The notes below the pieces were generated by a model that did not search any database, was not told the DNA's origin, and saw nothing but the letters and a program-made list of their open reading frames with translations. 44,647 nt of DNA from JBDNJM01 sp041687755 (lineage in GTDB: Bacteria; Planctomycetota; UBA1135; GCA-002686595): NCBI GenBank assembly GCA_041687755.1, contig JBDNJM010000121.1, forward strand, positions 1 to 44,647, given 5' to 3'. The position numbers and the translations under genes were made by a program. Below, in pieces: positions 8,091 to 17,600 of the stretch (position 1 is the stretch's first letter; each line of letters opens with the position of its first letter).

Positions 8091-9923
8091 ATGACAGCAG
8101 CGACGGCAGAGGAGGCCACGACCTTGGCGGCGGGCGAGGGGCGCGCGCCGCTCTCTCGCCTGTTGGACTACGCGCGGCCGTACCGCGGTCGGATTCGGAC
8201 GGCTTCCGTCTACTCGGTCCTGAACAAGCTGTTCGACCTGGCGCCGCCGTTCCTGATCGGGCTGGCGGTCGACGTCGTCGCCAACAAGCAAGACTCGTTC
8301 CTCGCCGGCCTGGGGATCGCGGATCTCCACCTGCAGCTGTGGGTGCTCGCGGGGCTCACGGTGGTGATCTGGGGCGCCGAATCGCTGTTCGAGTACCTGT
8401 TCGCCATCGGCTGGCGCAGCCTGGCCCAGGACCTGCAGCACGGCGTGCGCATGGACGTGTACGGACACGTCCAGGGCCTCGAGATGGCCTTCTTCGAGGA
8501 CCGCACGAGCGGCTCGTTGATGAGCGTGCTGAACGACGACGTCAATCAGCTGGAGCGCTTCCTGGACCGCGGCGCGAACGACATCCTGCAGACCACGACG
8601 ACGGTGCTAGCCATCGGTGGAACGTTCATGTGGATGGCGCCGAGCGTCGCCTGGATGGCCGTGCTACCGATTCCGCTGATCCTGTGGGGCGGGTTCAGGT
8701 TCCAGAAGCTGCTCGAACCGCGCTACGCCGAGGTGCGCGAGCGGGCGTCCGATTTGAACGGGGACCTCGGCGGGAACCTCGGAGGGATGTCGACGATCAA
8801 GGCCTTCACCGCTGAGCAGCAGGAGGTCGAGCGCATCGCCTCAAAGAGCCTGGCCTACCGCGAAGCGAACGCGCAGGCGATCCGCTTGAGCTCCGCGTTC
8901 ATCCCGCTGATCCGGATGGTGATCGTCGTAGGGTTCTGCGCGATGTTGGTGTTCGCCGGCAAGCTGGCCCTGGACGGCCGGCTGGGGATCGGCTCCTTCT
9001 CGGTGATGGTGTTCCTGATCCAGAGGCTGCTGTGGCCGCTCACGCGGCTCGGGGAGACGCTCGACCTGTACCAGCGCGCGATGGCGTCGACGAAGCGGCT
9101 GCTCGACCTGCTGGACCGCGAGCCGGAGATCGTGGGAGGCACGCGAGCGCTCGAGCGCTCAGCGGTGCGCGGGGACCTCGCGTTTGAGAACCTGGTGTTC
9201 ACCTATCCGCGCGGCGGTCAGGTGTTCGACGGTTTAAGCCTCAAGGTGCCCGCCGGGCGCACGACCGCGATCGTCGGAACAACGGGGTCGGGCAAGACCA
9301 CGCTTGTGAAGCTGCTGCTGCGCTTCCACGACCCGCAAGGCGGGCGCATTCTGCTGGACGGGCTCGATACGACCGAACTGGATCTCCAGAGCCTGCGTCA
9401 GGCGGTCGGTTACGTGGGGCAGGACGTGTTCCTACACCACGCCTCGGTGCACGAGAACATTGCCTACTCGCGGCCCGACGCGAGCCGCGCCGATGTCGAG
9501 CGCGCCGCGGCGATCGCCGAGGCGGACGGCTTCATCGCCGAGCTCCCGGGGGGCTATGAGACGATCGTCGGCGAGCGTGGACTGCGGCTCTCTGGCGGCC
9601 AGCGCCAGCGTATCTCGATCGCGCGAGCGGTGCTCGCCGATCCACCGATTCTCGTGCTGGACGAAGCGACGAGCTCGGTGGACAACGAGACGGAGGCGGC
9701 GATTCAGCGCTCCCTGGCGAAGCTCGCGGTCGGGCGCACGACGCTCGTGATCGCGCACCGGCTCTCGACGATTCGGCACGCCGACCGGATCGTGGTGCTG
9801 GAGCACGGAGCGATCGCCGAGAGCGGACGTCACGACGCGCTGATCCAGGACGACGGGATTTATGCGGGCCTGTGGAACGTGCAAACGGGCGCCGCGGTCG
9901 CGATGGAGGCGAACGCGGGATGA
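8091..9923 (+). CDS. ABC exporter half-transporter (MsbA-like, fused membrane and ATPase domains)
   Basis: 610 residues. Residues about 25-330 are a type-1 exporter membrane domain with six helices. Residues about 360-600 are the nucleotide-binding domain, with Walker A GTTGSGKTT, Q-loop VGYVGQDVFL, signature LRLSGGQRQRISIARA, Walker B ILVLDEATSSVDNE and switch His VIAHRLSTI. It should act as a homodimer exporting a lipid, peptide or drug; the substrate cannot be told from sequence. It overlaps the next gene by four bases (ATGA). Confidence 0.93.
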   Translation: MTAATAEEATTLAAGEGRAPLSRLLDYARPYRGRIRTASVYSVLNKLFDLAPPFLIGLAVDVVANKQDSFLAGLGIADLHLQLWVLAGLTVVIWGAESLFEYLFAIGWRSLAQDLQHGVRMDVYGHVQGLEMAFFEDRTSGSLMSVLNDDVNQLERFLDRGANDILQTTTTVLAIGGTFMWMAPSVAWMAVLPIPLILWGGFRFQKLLEPRYAEVRERASDLNGDLGGNLGGMSTIKAFTAEQQEVERIASKSLAYREANAQAIRLSSAFIPLIRMVIVVGFCAMLVFAGKLALDGRLGIGSFSVMVFLIQRLLWPLTRLGETLDLYQRAMASTKRLLDLLDREPEIVGGTRALERSAVRGDLAFENLVFTYPRGGQVFDGLSLKVPAGRTTAIVGTTGSGKTTLVKLLLRFHDPQGGRILLDGLDTTELDLQSLRQAVGYVGQDVFLHHASVHENIAYSRPDASRADVERAAAIAEADGFIAELPGGYETIVGERGLRLSGGQRQRISIARAVLADPPILVLDEATSSVDNETEAAIQRSLAKLAVGRTTLVIAHRLSTIRHADRIVVLEHGAIAESGRHDALIQDDGIYAGLWNVQTGAAVAMEANAG

Positions 9924-10375
9924 GCGAGCGTCCGCGTGACCCTAAGCCCGGCCCCGAGCGCCCGGAGCCGCCGCGCGCGGCCCCCGCTCCGAAGCCTGCG
10001 CCACTGCCCCCGAAGCCCGCGCCGCTGCCCCCTAAAATCTACGGCCTGGATCGCGATCAGCTCGAACGCGAGTCGACGCTCTCGTTCGTGCGCGGATCGG
10101 GCCCCGGCGGGCAGCACCGCAACAAGGTCGAGACCGGAGTGCGGCTCGTCCACGAGCCCAGTGGCGTTGTGATCGTAGCGACCGACCATCGCAGTCAGGT
10201 GCGCAACCGCGAGTCGTCTTTCGAGCGCCTGATCGAGAAGCTCAAGGAGCTCAATCACCGGCCCAAGAAGCGCAAGAAGACGCGCAAGCCGCGCTCGGCC
10301 AACCGCAAGCGATTGAACGCAAAGCGCCAGAACTCCGAGAAGAAGCAGGGCCGGCGGTCGCGCGGGGACGACTGA
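9920..10375 (+). CDS. Peptide-chain release factor-like protein (GGQ domain only)
   Basis: 151 residues from the ATG overlapping the exporter stop. A Pro/Ala-rich linker (about 5-38) is followed by an RF-1 domain with the catalytic GGQ in VRGSGPGGQHRNKVETGV (about residues 56-73), then a Lys/Arg-rich tail (from about 115). There is no stop-codon recognition domain, so it belongs with small GGQ hydrolases (ArfB/C12orf65/RF-like group), which release peptides from stalled ribosomes. The basic tail would suit insertion in the mRNA channel as in ArfB. The exact subfamily is uncertain, and the link to the exporter is not obvious. Confidence 0.85.
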   Translation: MSERPRDPKPGPERPEPPRAAPAPKPAPLPPKPAPLPPKIYGLDRDQLERESTLSFVRGSGPGGQHRNKVETGVRLVHEPSGVVIVATDHRSQVRNRESSFERLIEKLKELNHRPKKRKKTRKPRSANRKRLNAKRQNSEKKQGRRSRGDD

Positions 10376-10380
10376 ACGCG

Positions 10381-10509
10381 TCCGGGCGGGGGGAAGGATA
10401 CGGTGCCAGGCACGTTTTCACCGGCATCGGCAACCCAAGCCGCTTCGCGGCTGGGGATGCCGATGCCGGTGAAAACGTGCCTGGCACCGTATCCTTCCCC
10501 CCGCCCGGA
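10381..10509. repeat. Perfect 52-bp inverted repeat (REPIN-like) with internal hairpin
   Basis: The left arm 10381-10432 and right arm 10458-10509 are exact reverse complements. The 25-base spacer itself folds (AGCCGC-TTC-GCGGCT flanked by CCC/GGG). The arms contain the palindrome GTGCCAGGCAC followed by GTTTTCACCGGC. The left-arm core recurs at 44578-44614. It lies between two convergent genes (stop codons at 10375 and 10520), so it may also stop transcription from both sides. Dispersed GTGCC/GGCAC palindromes mobilised by REP-associated tyrosine transposases are a plausible identity; no such transposase is in the window. Confidence 0.9.
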
Positions 10510-10519
10510 CGGAGCGTGC

Positions 10520-11611
10520 TCAGCCGCGCCGGTCGAGCAGCGCGCGCGCCGCGTAGGCCGCCTTCGCTCGCAGCCTGCCGGGCAGCGGGAAGGCGCGCGT
10601 CTCAAGCCCGCGCTCGACCCCGCCCCATTCGGTCTTGTGCCGCGTGAGACCGGCCATGAAGTCGTAGCGCCGGACGCCCTCGCCGATGAGGTCGCGCAGG
10701 GCGCGGATGCGCAGGACGCTGCCGGGGCGCAGCTGCTCGTGTTCGGGCGCGTAGCCCTCCTGCAGCTGATAGTAAGTGTCCCCGAGGCGGAAGCCGGCCT
10801 GGTAGGCGAGCGGCTCGGTGCCCCTGAGCAGCCTTGCGAATCGCAGCCAGCCGCCAGCGAGGGCGGTGGGGAACAGCTCGGCGTAGAACTCTCGGCGCGG
10901 GGCGTCGGCGAAGCTCCCCGGTTGGTCGAGGGAATGCCAGCGGCGGGTGTGCAGGTCGAACAGGCCGCTGAGCCACGCGGGCAGCGCGCTCGCTTCGGAG
11001 GGCTCGAGCCACTCCACCGTGAGCCCGAGTTCGTCGACGCGGCGGTCCGCCTGGCGGAGCTTGCTGCGCACGCGCTTCTTGAGGCCCGCGAGGTAGGCCT
11101 CGAGGGTGTCGGGCAGCTCGGCCGTCGCGGCCGCGTCGGCGTGGCTGCGTGAGGGCAGGCCGCGGCCCTCGACCGCAGCGGCGAGCGCAGCGGCCGCGGG
11201 GCGCTCGCCATCGAGCACGCCGATCACCGCCACTTGCGCGCGCCGTTCAGCCGCAAGCGCGTCGATCATCAGCTCGGCGGTCTCGCGCTCGGAGCCGCGG
11301 GGACCGATCGGTTCCAGGTAGTCCGAGTCGAAGGTGCCGTCGGCCAGCAGGCGGACGCGCTGGAGCTGAACGCTTGAGGACTTGGGCTCGAATCGGAACG
11401 GCAGCACGGCGCGCGCCGCGCCGTCGCCGTCGCGCCCGATCCAACCGAACACGTCGGCGTCCCGGGTGTAGGCGCGGGCGTGGGCGAGGTTCCACGCATG
11501 GCTGTTGCACAGGGGATCGGCGGCGCTGCCCTGAAGGGCGGCGTCCCAGTCGGCTGCCAGCCCGGCGAGCGCGGCGTGTCCGCGGAAGGGCTCGAGAGCG
11601 AGCCCCTTCAA
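10520..11611 (-). CDS. FemAB/CelD-like acyltransferase (GNAT fold, BioF2-like)
   Basis: 363 residues. The central to C-terminal part (LKKRVRSKLRQADRRVDELG, FDLHTRRWHSLDQPGSF, EPLAYQAGFRLGDTYYQLQEGYAPEHEQL, GVRRYDFMAGLTRHKTEWG) is the signature pattern of the CelD/BcsL and FemAB-like GNAT group, which act in cell-surface polysaccharide or lipid modification. The first codon is TTG (11609-11611), overlapping the stop of the upstream gene as TTGA. The tight overlap and the fit of the N-terminus support this start. It is co-transcribed with the phosphatase-superfamily membrane enzyme, so an envelope role is likely. Substrate unknown. Confidence 0.82.
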   Translation of the reverse strand: MKGLALEPFRGHAALAGLAADWDAALQGSAADPLCNSHAWNLAHARAYTRDADVFGWIGRDGDGAARAVLPFRFEPKSSSVQLQRVRLLADGTFDSDYLEPIGPRGSERETAELMIDALAAERRAQVAVIGVLDGERPAAAALAAAVEGRGLPSRSHADAAATAELPDTLEAYLAGLKKRVRSKLRQADRRVDELGLTVEWLEPSEASALPAWLSGLFDLHTRRWHSLDQPGSFADAPRREFYAELFPTALAGGWLRFARLLRGTEPLAYQAGFRLGDTYYQLQEGYAPEHEQLRPGSVLRIRALRDLIGEGVRRYDFMAGLTRHKTEWGGVERGLETRAFPLPGRLRAKAAYAARALLDRRG

Positions 11612-13824
11612 TGACCCGTGTACCCGAGCGCTTCGAGCTGGCTCTGGATGTCGGCGGAGAGCTCGGCCTGTTCGCCATCGCGTGCGCCGAACTCGCTCAG
11701 GAACTGCTTGTGGGCCCCCAGGGCACCCAGCATGGCCTCGATGCGCTCGCGGTTCTCCGGGTCCTCGAACAGGTTCTCGGTCTCGGCGGGATCTCGATCC
11801 ACGCGGAACAGTTCGAAGCCCGGATAGTCGTCGCCCGGGGGGCGGTACAGGCTCCTGTCCGTGAGGATCAGCTTCCAGGGGCCCTCGCGCACGCCGTGCA
11901 GGACGAAGTTGCTGTCCTGGCCCTGCTCCATGCCGAACTCGTTCTCGAGGAACAGCCGGTCCGCGGGGGCTGTGGGATCCAGTTTCGGAAGCATCGACGT
12001 TCCGTCGCCGAGGGCGTCAAGCCCCAGGCCGGCGGCATCCACGAGGGTGGCCGCGAGGTCGACCGTCTCGACGGGGGCCTCGACGACGGCCCCCTCGGGC
12101 AGGCCGGGGCCGGCCAGGATCAGGGGCACGTGGATCACGGGCTGGTAGAGCGAGAAGCCGTGGCCGAGCACGTCGAACTCGAACCACTCTTCGCCGTGGT
12201 CGCTGGTGACGCAGATCAGGGTCTCGTCGGCGAGGCCCAGCTCCTCCAGTCGGGCGAACAGCAGTCCGACTTGCTCGTCCACGAAGCGGATCTCGCCGTC
12301 GTACAGGTCGCGCCCGACGAGCCGCTTGCGCTCGTTGTGCAGCGGCAGTCCGTGGTCGCCCGCGAACTCGCGCCGGTACTCGGCGGGGGGCGAGTAGGGC
12401 GAGTGCGGATCGATGTAGTGGACGTACAGGAAGAAGCGCTCGGTCGCGTTGCGCTCCAGCCAGGGCAGCACGTGCGCGTTCATCTGGGCCGCGTCGTTCT
12501 CGTACTTCCAGTTGAACTGGTGCCGCGTCCAGCGGATCAGCAGGCGCCCGAAGACCGAGTCGCGGATCGAGGCCAGCGAGACGGTGTCCTCGACCGGCGA
12601 GTCGAAGAAGTCGCTGAAGCCGCGGTCGAACGCGAAGATGCGCTTGATGTTCGGGTTGGTGACGAAGGCGGCCGTGGCGTAGCCGGCGTCCTGGAAGACT
12701 TCGGCGAGGGCGCGCTCGCCCTCGGGTATCTGCAGCACGGAACCGTGGTGCAGGGCGCCGTGGCGCGAGGGGTACAGGCCGGTGAGCAGCGTGCCCGTGG
12801 ACGGCTTGGTCCAGGCGGCCGGGCTCATCGCGTCGGCGAAGCGCACTCCGCGATCGGCCAGGGCGTCGAGGTTGGGCGAGGTGGGGCGGTCGTAGCCGTA
12901 CGAGGACAGCGCGTCGGCGCGCAGGGTGTCGATGACAACGAACAGCACGTTCGGAAGGCCCGGCTCAGCCGCGCTGGTCTGGCCCTCGTACGCGGGAATC
13001 TCCGTCTGAGTGGGGCGGTAGAGCAGACCAGCGCCGAGCGTCATCACGCCGGCGTGGGCGAGCAGCAGAGCGCGTCCGGCTCGCAGGCCGCTCGAGGGGC
13101 GAGCCTGGGAGCGGGTCTGGGGACTGGGTCGCGTGAACTCGTCGGTGAGTCCGGCGAGCAAGGCGGCGGCCGGCAGGCTGCCGAGGGCGATGAGCGCTGC
13201 GCCGCCCAGGCCGAGCGGTGTCTTCCAGGTCGGCTCCGCAGCCTGCAGCCAGCGGACGGCGAGGTAGGCGGCCGCCGCACCCGCGACGCTCGCCCCGAGG
13301 GCGAGGGCGGTCGCGTTTGCCCGGCGTCCGCCCGGCAGCAGGCCGGCCAGCTTGGCCAGCACGAGCAGTCCGATCAGTGGCAGCACGAGCCCGAGGGCGT
13401 TGAGCGCCAGGAGCTCGAGCGGCGTGAGATGCGGAAGCCACTCGCCCGCGTAGTACGTGCCCAGGCTAGTCCAGGCCACGGCGGCGCCGACGGCGAGCAG
13501 CAGAGCTCCCCGGCGGGCGGCCCTTGGATCTCCGGCGGCGCGGCGCTTCAGCAGCGGCGCGGCCGCGAGGCTGAGGAGCCCGAGCAGCAGCGCGAGCGAC
13601 GTGAATCCGGCCACCTCGACCCCGCTGCGCTGGACCCACGCGGTCAGGCGCTCGAGCGTGCCCGAAGGTTCGCCGGCCTGGAACTCGCGCACGTGGGGAC
13701 GGCGCCAGAGCTGGATCGCGGCCCAGCTGGTCAGCAGCAGAGCGCTGCCGGCGGCCGTGCCGATCACCACCTGGGTCAGGAACGGCAGCGCGCCCGTGCG
13801 CGGGGAGGATGTCGTGTCAGCCAT
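11608..13824 (-). CDS. Membrane-anchored sulfatase-fold enzyme with Thr at nucleophile position
   Basis: 738 residues from ATG (a GTG at 13845 would add seven). The first roughly 280 residues contain several transmembrane helices; the rest is an alkaline-phosphatase-superfamily catalytic domain. Metal-site motifs are VLFVVIDTLRADALSSYGYD and CVTSDHGEEW. The canonical sulfatase motif C/S-x-P-S-R is here T-K-P-S-T (in AWTKPSTGTLLTGLYPSRHG), so the Cys/Ser that becomes formylglycine is a Thr. Thr is the nucleophile in LtaS, EptA and OpgB, which also pair N-terminal membrane helices with this fold. A phospho-group transferase or hydrolase is therefore as likely as a sulfatase. It is downstream of a GNAT gene and coupled to a FemAB-like gene. 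Confidence 0.85.
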   Translation of the reverse strand: MADTTSSPRTGALPFLTQVVIGTAAGSALLLTSWAAIQLWRRPHVREFQAGEPSGTLERLTAWVQRSGVEVAGFTSLALLLGLLSLAAAPLLKRRAAGDPRAARRGALLLAVGAAVAWTSLGTYYAGEWLPHLTPLELLALNALGLVLPLIGLLVLAKLAGLLPGGRRANATALALGASVAGAAAAYLAVRWLQAAEPTWKTPLGLGGAALIALGSLPAAALLAGLTDEFTRPSPQTRSQARPSSGLRAGRALLLAHAGVMTLGAGLLYRPTQTEIPAYEGQTSAAEPGLPNVLFVVIDTLRADALSSYGYDRPTSPNLDALADRGVRFADAMSPAAWTKPSTGTLLTGLYPSRHGALHHGSVLQIPEGERALAEVFQDAGYATAAFVTNPNIKRIFAFDRGFSDFFDSPVEDTVSLASIRDSVFGRLLIRWTRHQFNWKYENDAAQMNAHVLPWLERNATERFFLYVHYIDPHSPYSPPAEYRREFAGDHGLPLHNERKRLVGRDLYDGEIRFVDEQVGLLFARLEELGLADETLICVTSDHGEEWFEFDVLGHGFSLYQPVIHVPLILAGPGLPEGAVVEAPVETVDLAATLVDAAGLGLDALGDGTSMLPKLDPTAPADRLFLENEFGMEQGQDSNFVLHGVREGPWKLILTDRSLYRPPGDDYPGFELFRVDRDPAETENLFEDPENRERIEAMLGALGAHKQFLSEFGARDGEQAELSADIQSQLEALGYTGH

Positions 13825-13911
13825 GGGGGGTGGGGGGCGCCGCACCAGTAAGGTCGTCCAGGGGATCCATCGGGTCGTCCAGTGGATCCCAACGGGCGTC
13901 CTGCGGTCCCA

Positions 13912-14574
13912 TCATTCCAAGCCGGAGCCCGAGCGCGCGACGCGCACGGGGAAGTTCGACTCGAATTCCCGGTCGCAGAGGGCTCGGCGCAGGCCCTTGA
14001 ACCCGACGGTGCGCCAGCTGCCGGCGGTCTCGAACCCGACGCGGGCGAGTCCGGCTCTTGAGGCGCCCTTCTTGACGTGGGCGTAGCCGACGAGGCGGCG
14101 CATCGAACGCTGCGCGAGGTCACTGAGCACGAGCGCCATGCCGGCCGGGTACAGGCGCTTGCCGCGATGGTCGGGGCTGGTGAAGGCCTTATAGATGAAG
14201 ACCTCGTCGTCCTTCAGCTTGCGCTTCAGCTCGCCGGGGACGTTCAGGTGCCGCGGATTGATCCACATCGTGAACACCGGCAGCCCGTCCGAGGTCGCGA
14301 CAACGAACTGATGCCCGATCTCGAGCCGTCGGCGGCCGTGTTCGATGCAGGCGGGCGTGAGCTCGGTGTCGTGGAGCGTCGCGCAATCCAGGTCGGCGTC
14401 GGTGCCGAAGCGCAGCTCGTAGCCCTCCACCTGCGGGCGCTCACAATCCGCCGGCAGCACGTTGCGCACGAAGGCGTCGTGCCGGTCGTTGTGCACGCTC
14501 CAGCGCAGGTCGGAGAGCGCGCGGCGCAGGCGTCCCTTGGAAGGTGCGTGCGACGGCGGGGACGGGGAGCTCAC
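13912..14574 (-). CDS. GNAT-family acyltransferase-like protein
   Basis: 220 residues, GTG start (14572-14574). The acetyl-CoA site pattern is visible in YKAFTSPDHRGKRLYPAGMA (motif A, HRGKRL loop), followed by the helix and GYAHVKKGASRAGLARVGFE, typical of the end of a GNAT fold. The N-terminal about 40 residues are basic. Its stop lies 88 bases before the membrane enzyme start on the same strand, so it is probably the first gene of a three-gene unit. The substrate is unknown; context suggests an envelope or lipid modification. Confidence 0.72.
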   Translation of the reverse strand: MSSPSPPSHAPSKGRLRRALSDLRWSVHNDRHDAFVRNVLPADCERPQVEGYELRFGTDADLDCATLHDTELTPACIEHGRRRLEIGHQFVVATSDGLPVFTMWINPRHLNVPGELKRKLKDDEVFIYKAFTSPDHRGKRLYPAGMALVLSDLAQRSMRRLVGYAHVKKGASRAGLARVGFETAGSWRTVGFKGLRRALCDREFESNFPVRVARSGSGLE

Positions 14575-14699
14575 GGGGGCACGGGAGGGTTGGGAACGGT
14601 GGGAGCGGACGCCAGCGGTCGCCCTCGGACGGGGATCGCATCAGGCCCGCGCGCTCGCCGGGCGCCCCCGACTCAGGGCCCCAGCTAGGAGCCTCAGGC

Positions 14700-17600
14700 T
14701 CAGGGCCCCAGGTAAATCTGGGCCGTGTTGCCGACGGTGCCGACGAAGTTCGGCGAAGCGAAGTCTAGCGTGAACCAGGCCAGGTCGCAGAACACGTCCA
14801 GGCCGGCGAGGACCGGCGCGTCCGGCAGCACCACGGAGATCGGCAGCGGGGCCTGGCCGGCGCCGTCCAGGACGCCGCTGAAGTTTGGGAACGTCGGACT
14901 GTTGACCGCGTTCCACAGGCCGCTGGAGTTGAGCGGCAGAATGCGGTCGTCGACCGGATCCCCGATGATGCTCAGCGGGATCCCGGGCTCCTTGCCGGAG
15001 GCGCCCGGCAGGATCCAGTAGGGGCGGCCGGCCTCGCGCGCGCTGCCCAGGTGCACCTCGTTGGCGGCTCCAGGGGTGCGCTGGGCGACCGTGCGCAGCG
15101 GCTCGGGCTCCGCGCCGAGGGGCGGAGAGCTGAAGAAGGGGACGGGCCCGTCGATGCCGACCTCGAACACCGCCGAACCGTCGAGGACGAACAGGCTGGC
15201 GCCTTGGATCCCGGCGATGCCGGGCCGTCCGGCGGCGACGGTCAGGTCGCGGGGCGCGGTCAGTTGGCCGGCGATGAGCGTGTGCGTCCCCGTCGCTCGA
15301 TCGAAGGCGTGGACGCGGAAGTCCGCGCTGGAAGCGATGAAGGGATTACCGTCGCCGTCGAAGGCGAGCCCGCCGCCCTGCTCGCCGTGCCAAACCGGGC
15401 TGTAGCCGGAGGGGTTGAGCCAGTGGGAGGCGAGCGGCGTGGCGCCGCCCAGCTCCACGCGCAGCAGCTCGCCGCCCTCGCCGGGGCGCCCGCGCTCGGC
15501 GGCGAACAGATCCCCGGAGAGCGGGTCGCGGGCCAGGGCCAGCCCGCGCGAGGTCTCACCGAGGCGGCTCAAGACCCCGCCGGACACGCGGTGGAGCATG
15601 GCCTTGGCGTCGTTCGGATCTTCATCCGCCAGCAGCAGCAGATCCCCGCTGGGCGACTGGCCCAGGTCGATCACGGCATCGAGCTCGGCGAACGGATCCG
15701 AGAACAGCGTCGAGGCGGCGAAGCCCGCGTTCGGGAGCACCAGCGTGACCGTGCCGCTCTCGTCAGCGACGAGCCAATCGCCCGCCGTGTTGACCGCGAT
15801 ACCGACCAGATTCGTGGGGATCCCGGAACCCGGACCAACGAGCGGGTAGGCGCTGCCGCCCGCGGACGGCAGCCCGACGATCCAGCCCGCGTCGGTGACC
15901 AGCAGGAAGTCGTTGAGCGGTGCGCGGTAGGCGAAGGCCGTCGGATACCCGTACTGCAGCGGAACGAACCCGACGGGCGCGCCGATCGGCGGCGCGTCGA
16001 CGTCGAGCAGCTCGCCCATCGGCGGCGGCGTGCCGGGAAGCTCCCAGATGTTGTTGCGCTCCGCGATGTACAGGCTCCAACCGGTGACGCTGGCGGGGTC
16101 CACCGAGGGCGCGATCGCAAGGCCCGAAGGGCGATTGAGGTAGCCGGCGCCGATGCGCACGACCATGCCGGTGTCGGGATCCCAACGCTTGACGCTGAAT
16201 TCGTCCTCGGCGCAGGTGTAGACCTGGCCCAGGGCGTCCACCACGAGGTCCCCGTCGCCCCAGTCGCCGTCGTTCGACCAGTTGACATGGGAGAAGCCCC
16301 CCAGCGGCGTGGGCACGGGCAGCAGCGGATCGAGACGTAGAACCTCGCCGTCGAATCCAACCTTGTTCCACTCAGAGTAGATCAGATCGCCGCCGAAGGG
16401 GTACGCGGACAGGCTGATCGTACCGGGCGTGGGCGTCACGGTTTGGACGGCGCCGCCTGGCAGGATCTCGAGCACGCGGGAGCTCGCGTAGTTCAAGAAG
16501 TCGGAGACCCACAGCTGCCCGCCGCGGCCGAGGGCGAGGTCCTTGCCGCGCCCGATCTCGTCGAGCGGATCGCTGAACACGGTTTCGACGACGGTTGGAG
16601 CACCCTCGATCACCCGGCGCAGGACGCCGTCGTTCTGCAGCGCGAGCAGCGCACCGTCCGGCTCCACCGCGAGGCCTTCGACGCGGCCGTCGAAGCCCTG
16701 CGCAGGCCCCGCGATCTCGCTCCACTGGAAATCGGGGAGCGTGACGCGGCGCACGCCCTGGTTCGAGCCGAAGATGTCCCCGGCGATCGCGAGGTTCCCG
16801 TCCGGCAGGGCCTCGAGGTCGAAGATGTTGAACCCGCTGGAGAAACGCGCAATGCCGCGATCGGGCACCGGCCCGAAGCTCAGCGGGTGGGTGAGGGCGG
16901 GGACGTCGGCGATGCTGAGCTCGCGCAGCGTCGTCGGACCGGCGCCTTCGGTAAACCAGACGGACTGGCCGCCCGCGGACCCTGGTGCGATGGCGCAGGC
17001 GCGCACGGTGGCGGCTGCCGCGACCTGCAGCGTGGCCACGCCGGAGCCGCGATCGACGCTGCGCAACTCGGTGCCGGCCGCGACCCACACGTCGCCGTCG
17101 TCCTCGACGGCGAGGTCGCCGTCGAACGCGGAGCTTGAAAAGCCGGCTTGAGCGAACTCCGGAGCGCTGACGAACAGGCCCTCCGCGCCGGTCAAGCGCT
17201 GGACGAAGCCGTCGGCGTCGCTGTAGAGCACCCCACCAAACGGGTCGGCGGCGAGCCCCAGCGGCTGATTCATCACGTGCAGATAGCTCCAGCTCGCGCC
17301 GTCGAGCGATACATGAGCCACGGAGCGCGTGTTGGCGCTGATTGTGCGGCAGGCGATCAGGTGGATGCCGTCCGCATCGACGAGCAGGTCGGTGGGCTCG
17401 ATGATCAGAAAGCGATCGTCGTAGAACAGCTGGGGCGTGCCGCCGGCCACGGGGATGCGATGCAGGTCGCCGCTGTCGTCGAGGACGCTGAGGTCCCCGT
17501 CGGGTCGGACGGCGACCGCGCGCAACTCCTCGACGAAGCTGCCGGCGCTCGTCAGGACGGTCGCGGTGCCGAAGGCGTCGAGGCGTCCGACTTCGCCCTC

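Noticed and set aside
11608..13824. A standard arylsulfatase call
   Set aside because: The C/S-x-P-S-R formylglycine motif is absent (T-K-P-S-T), so the sulfatase label is not supported.
11149..13851. A 900-residue open frame on the plus strand
   Set aside because: It is antisense to the acyltransferase and the membrane sulfatase-fold gene. The residues are Arg/Pro/Ala-rich and of no family type, as expected of GC-rich antisense frames.
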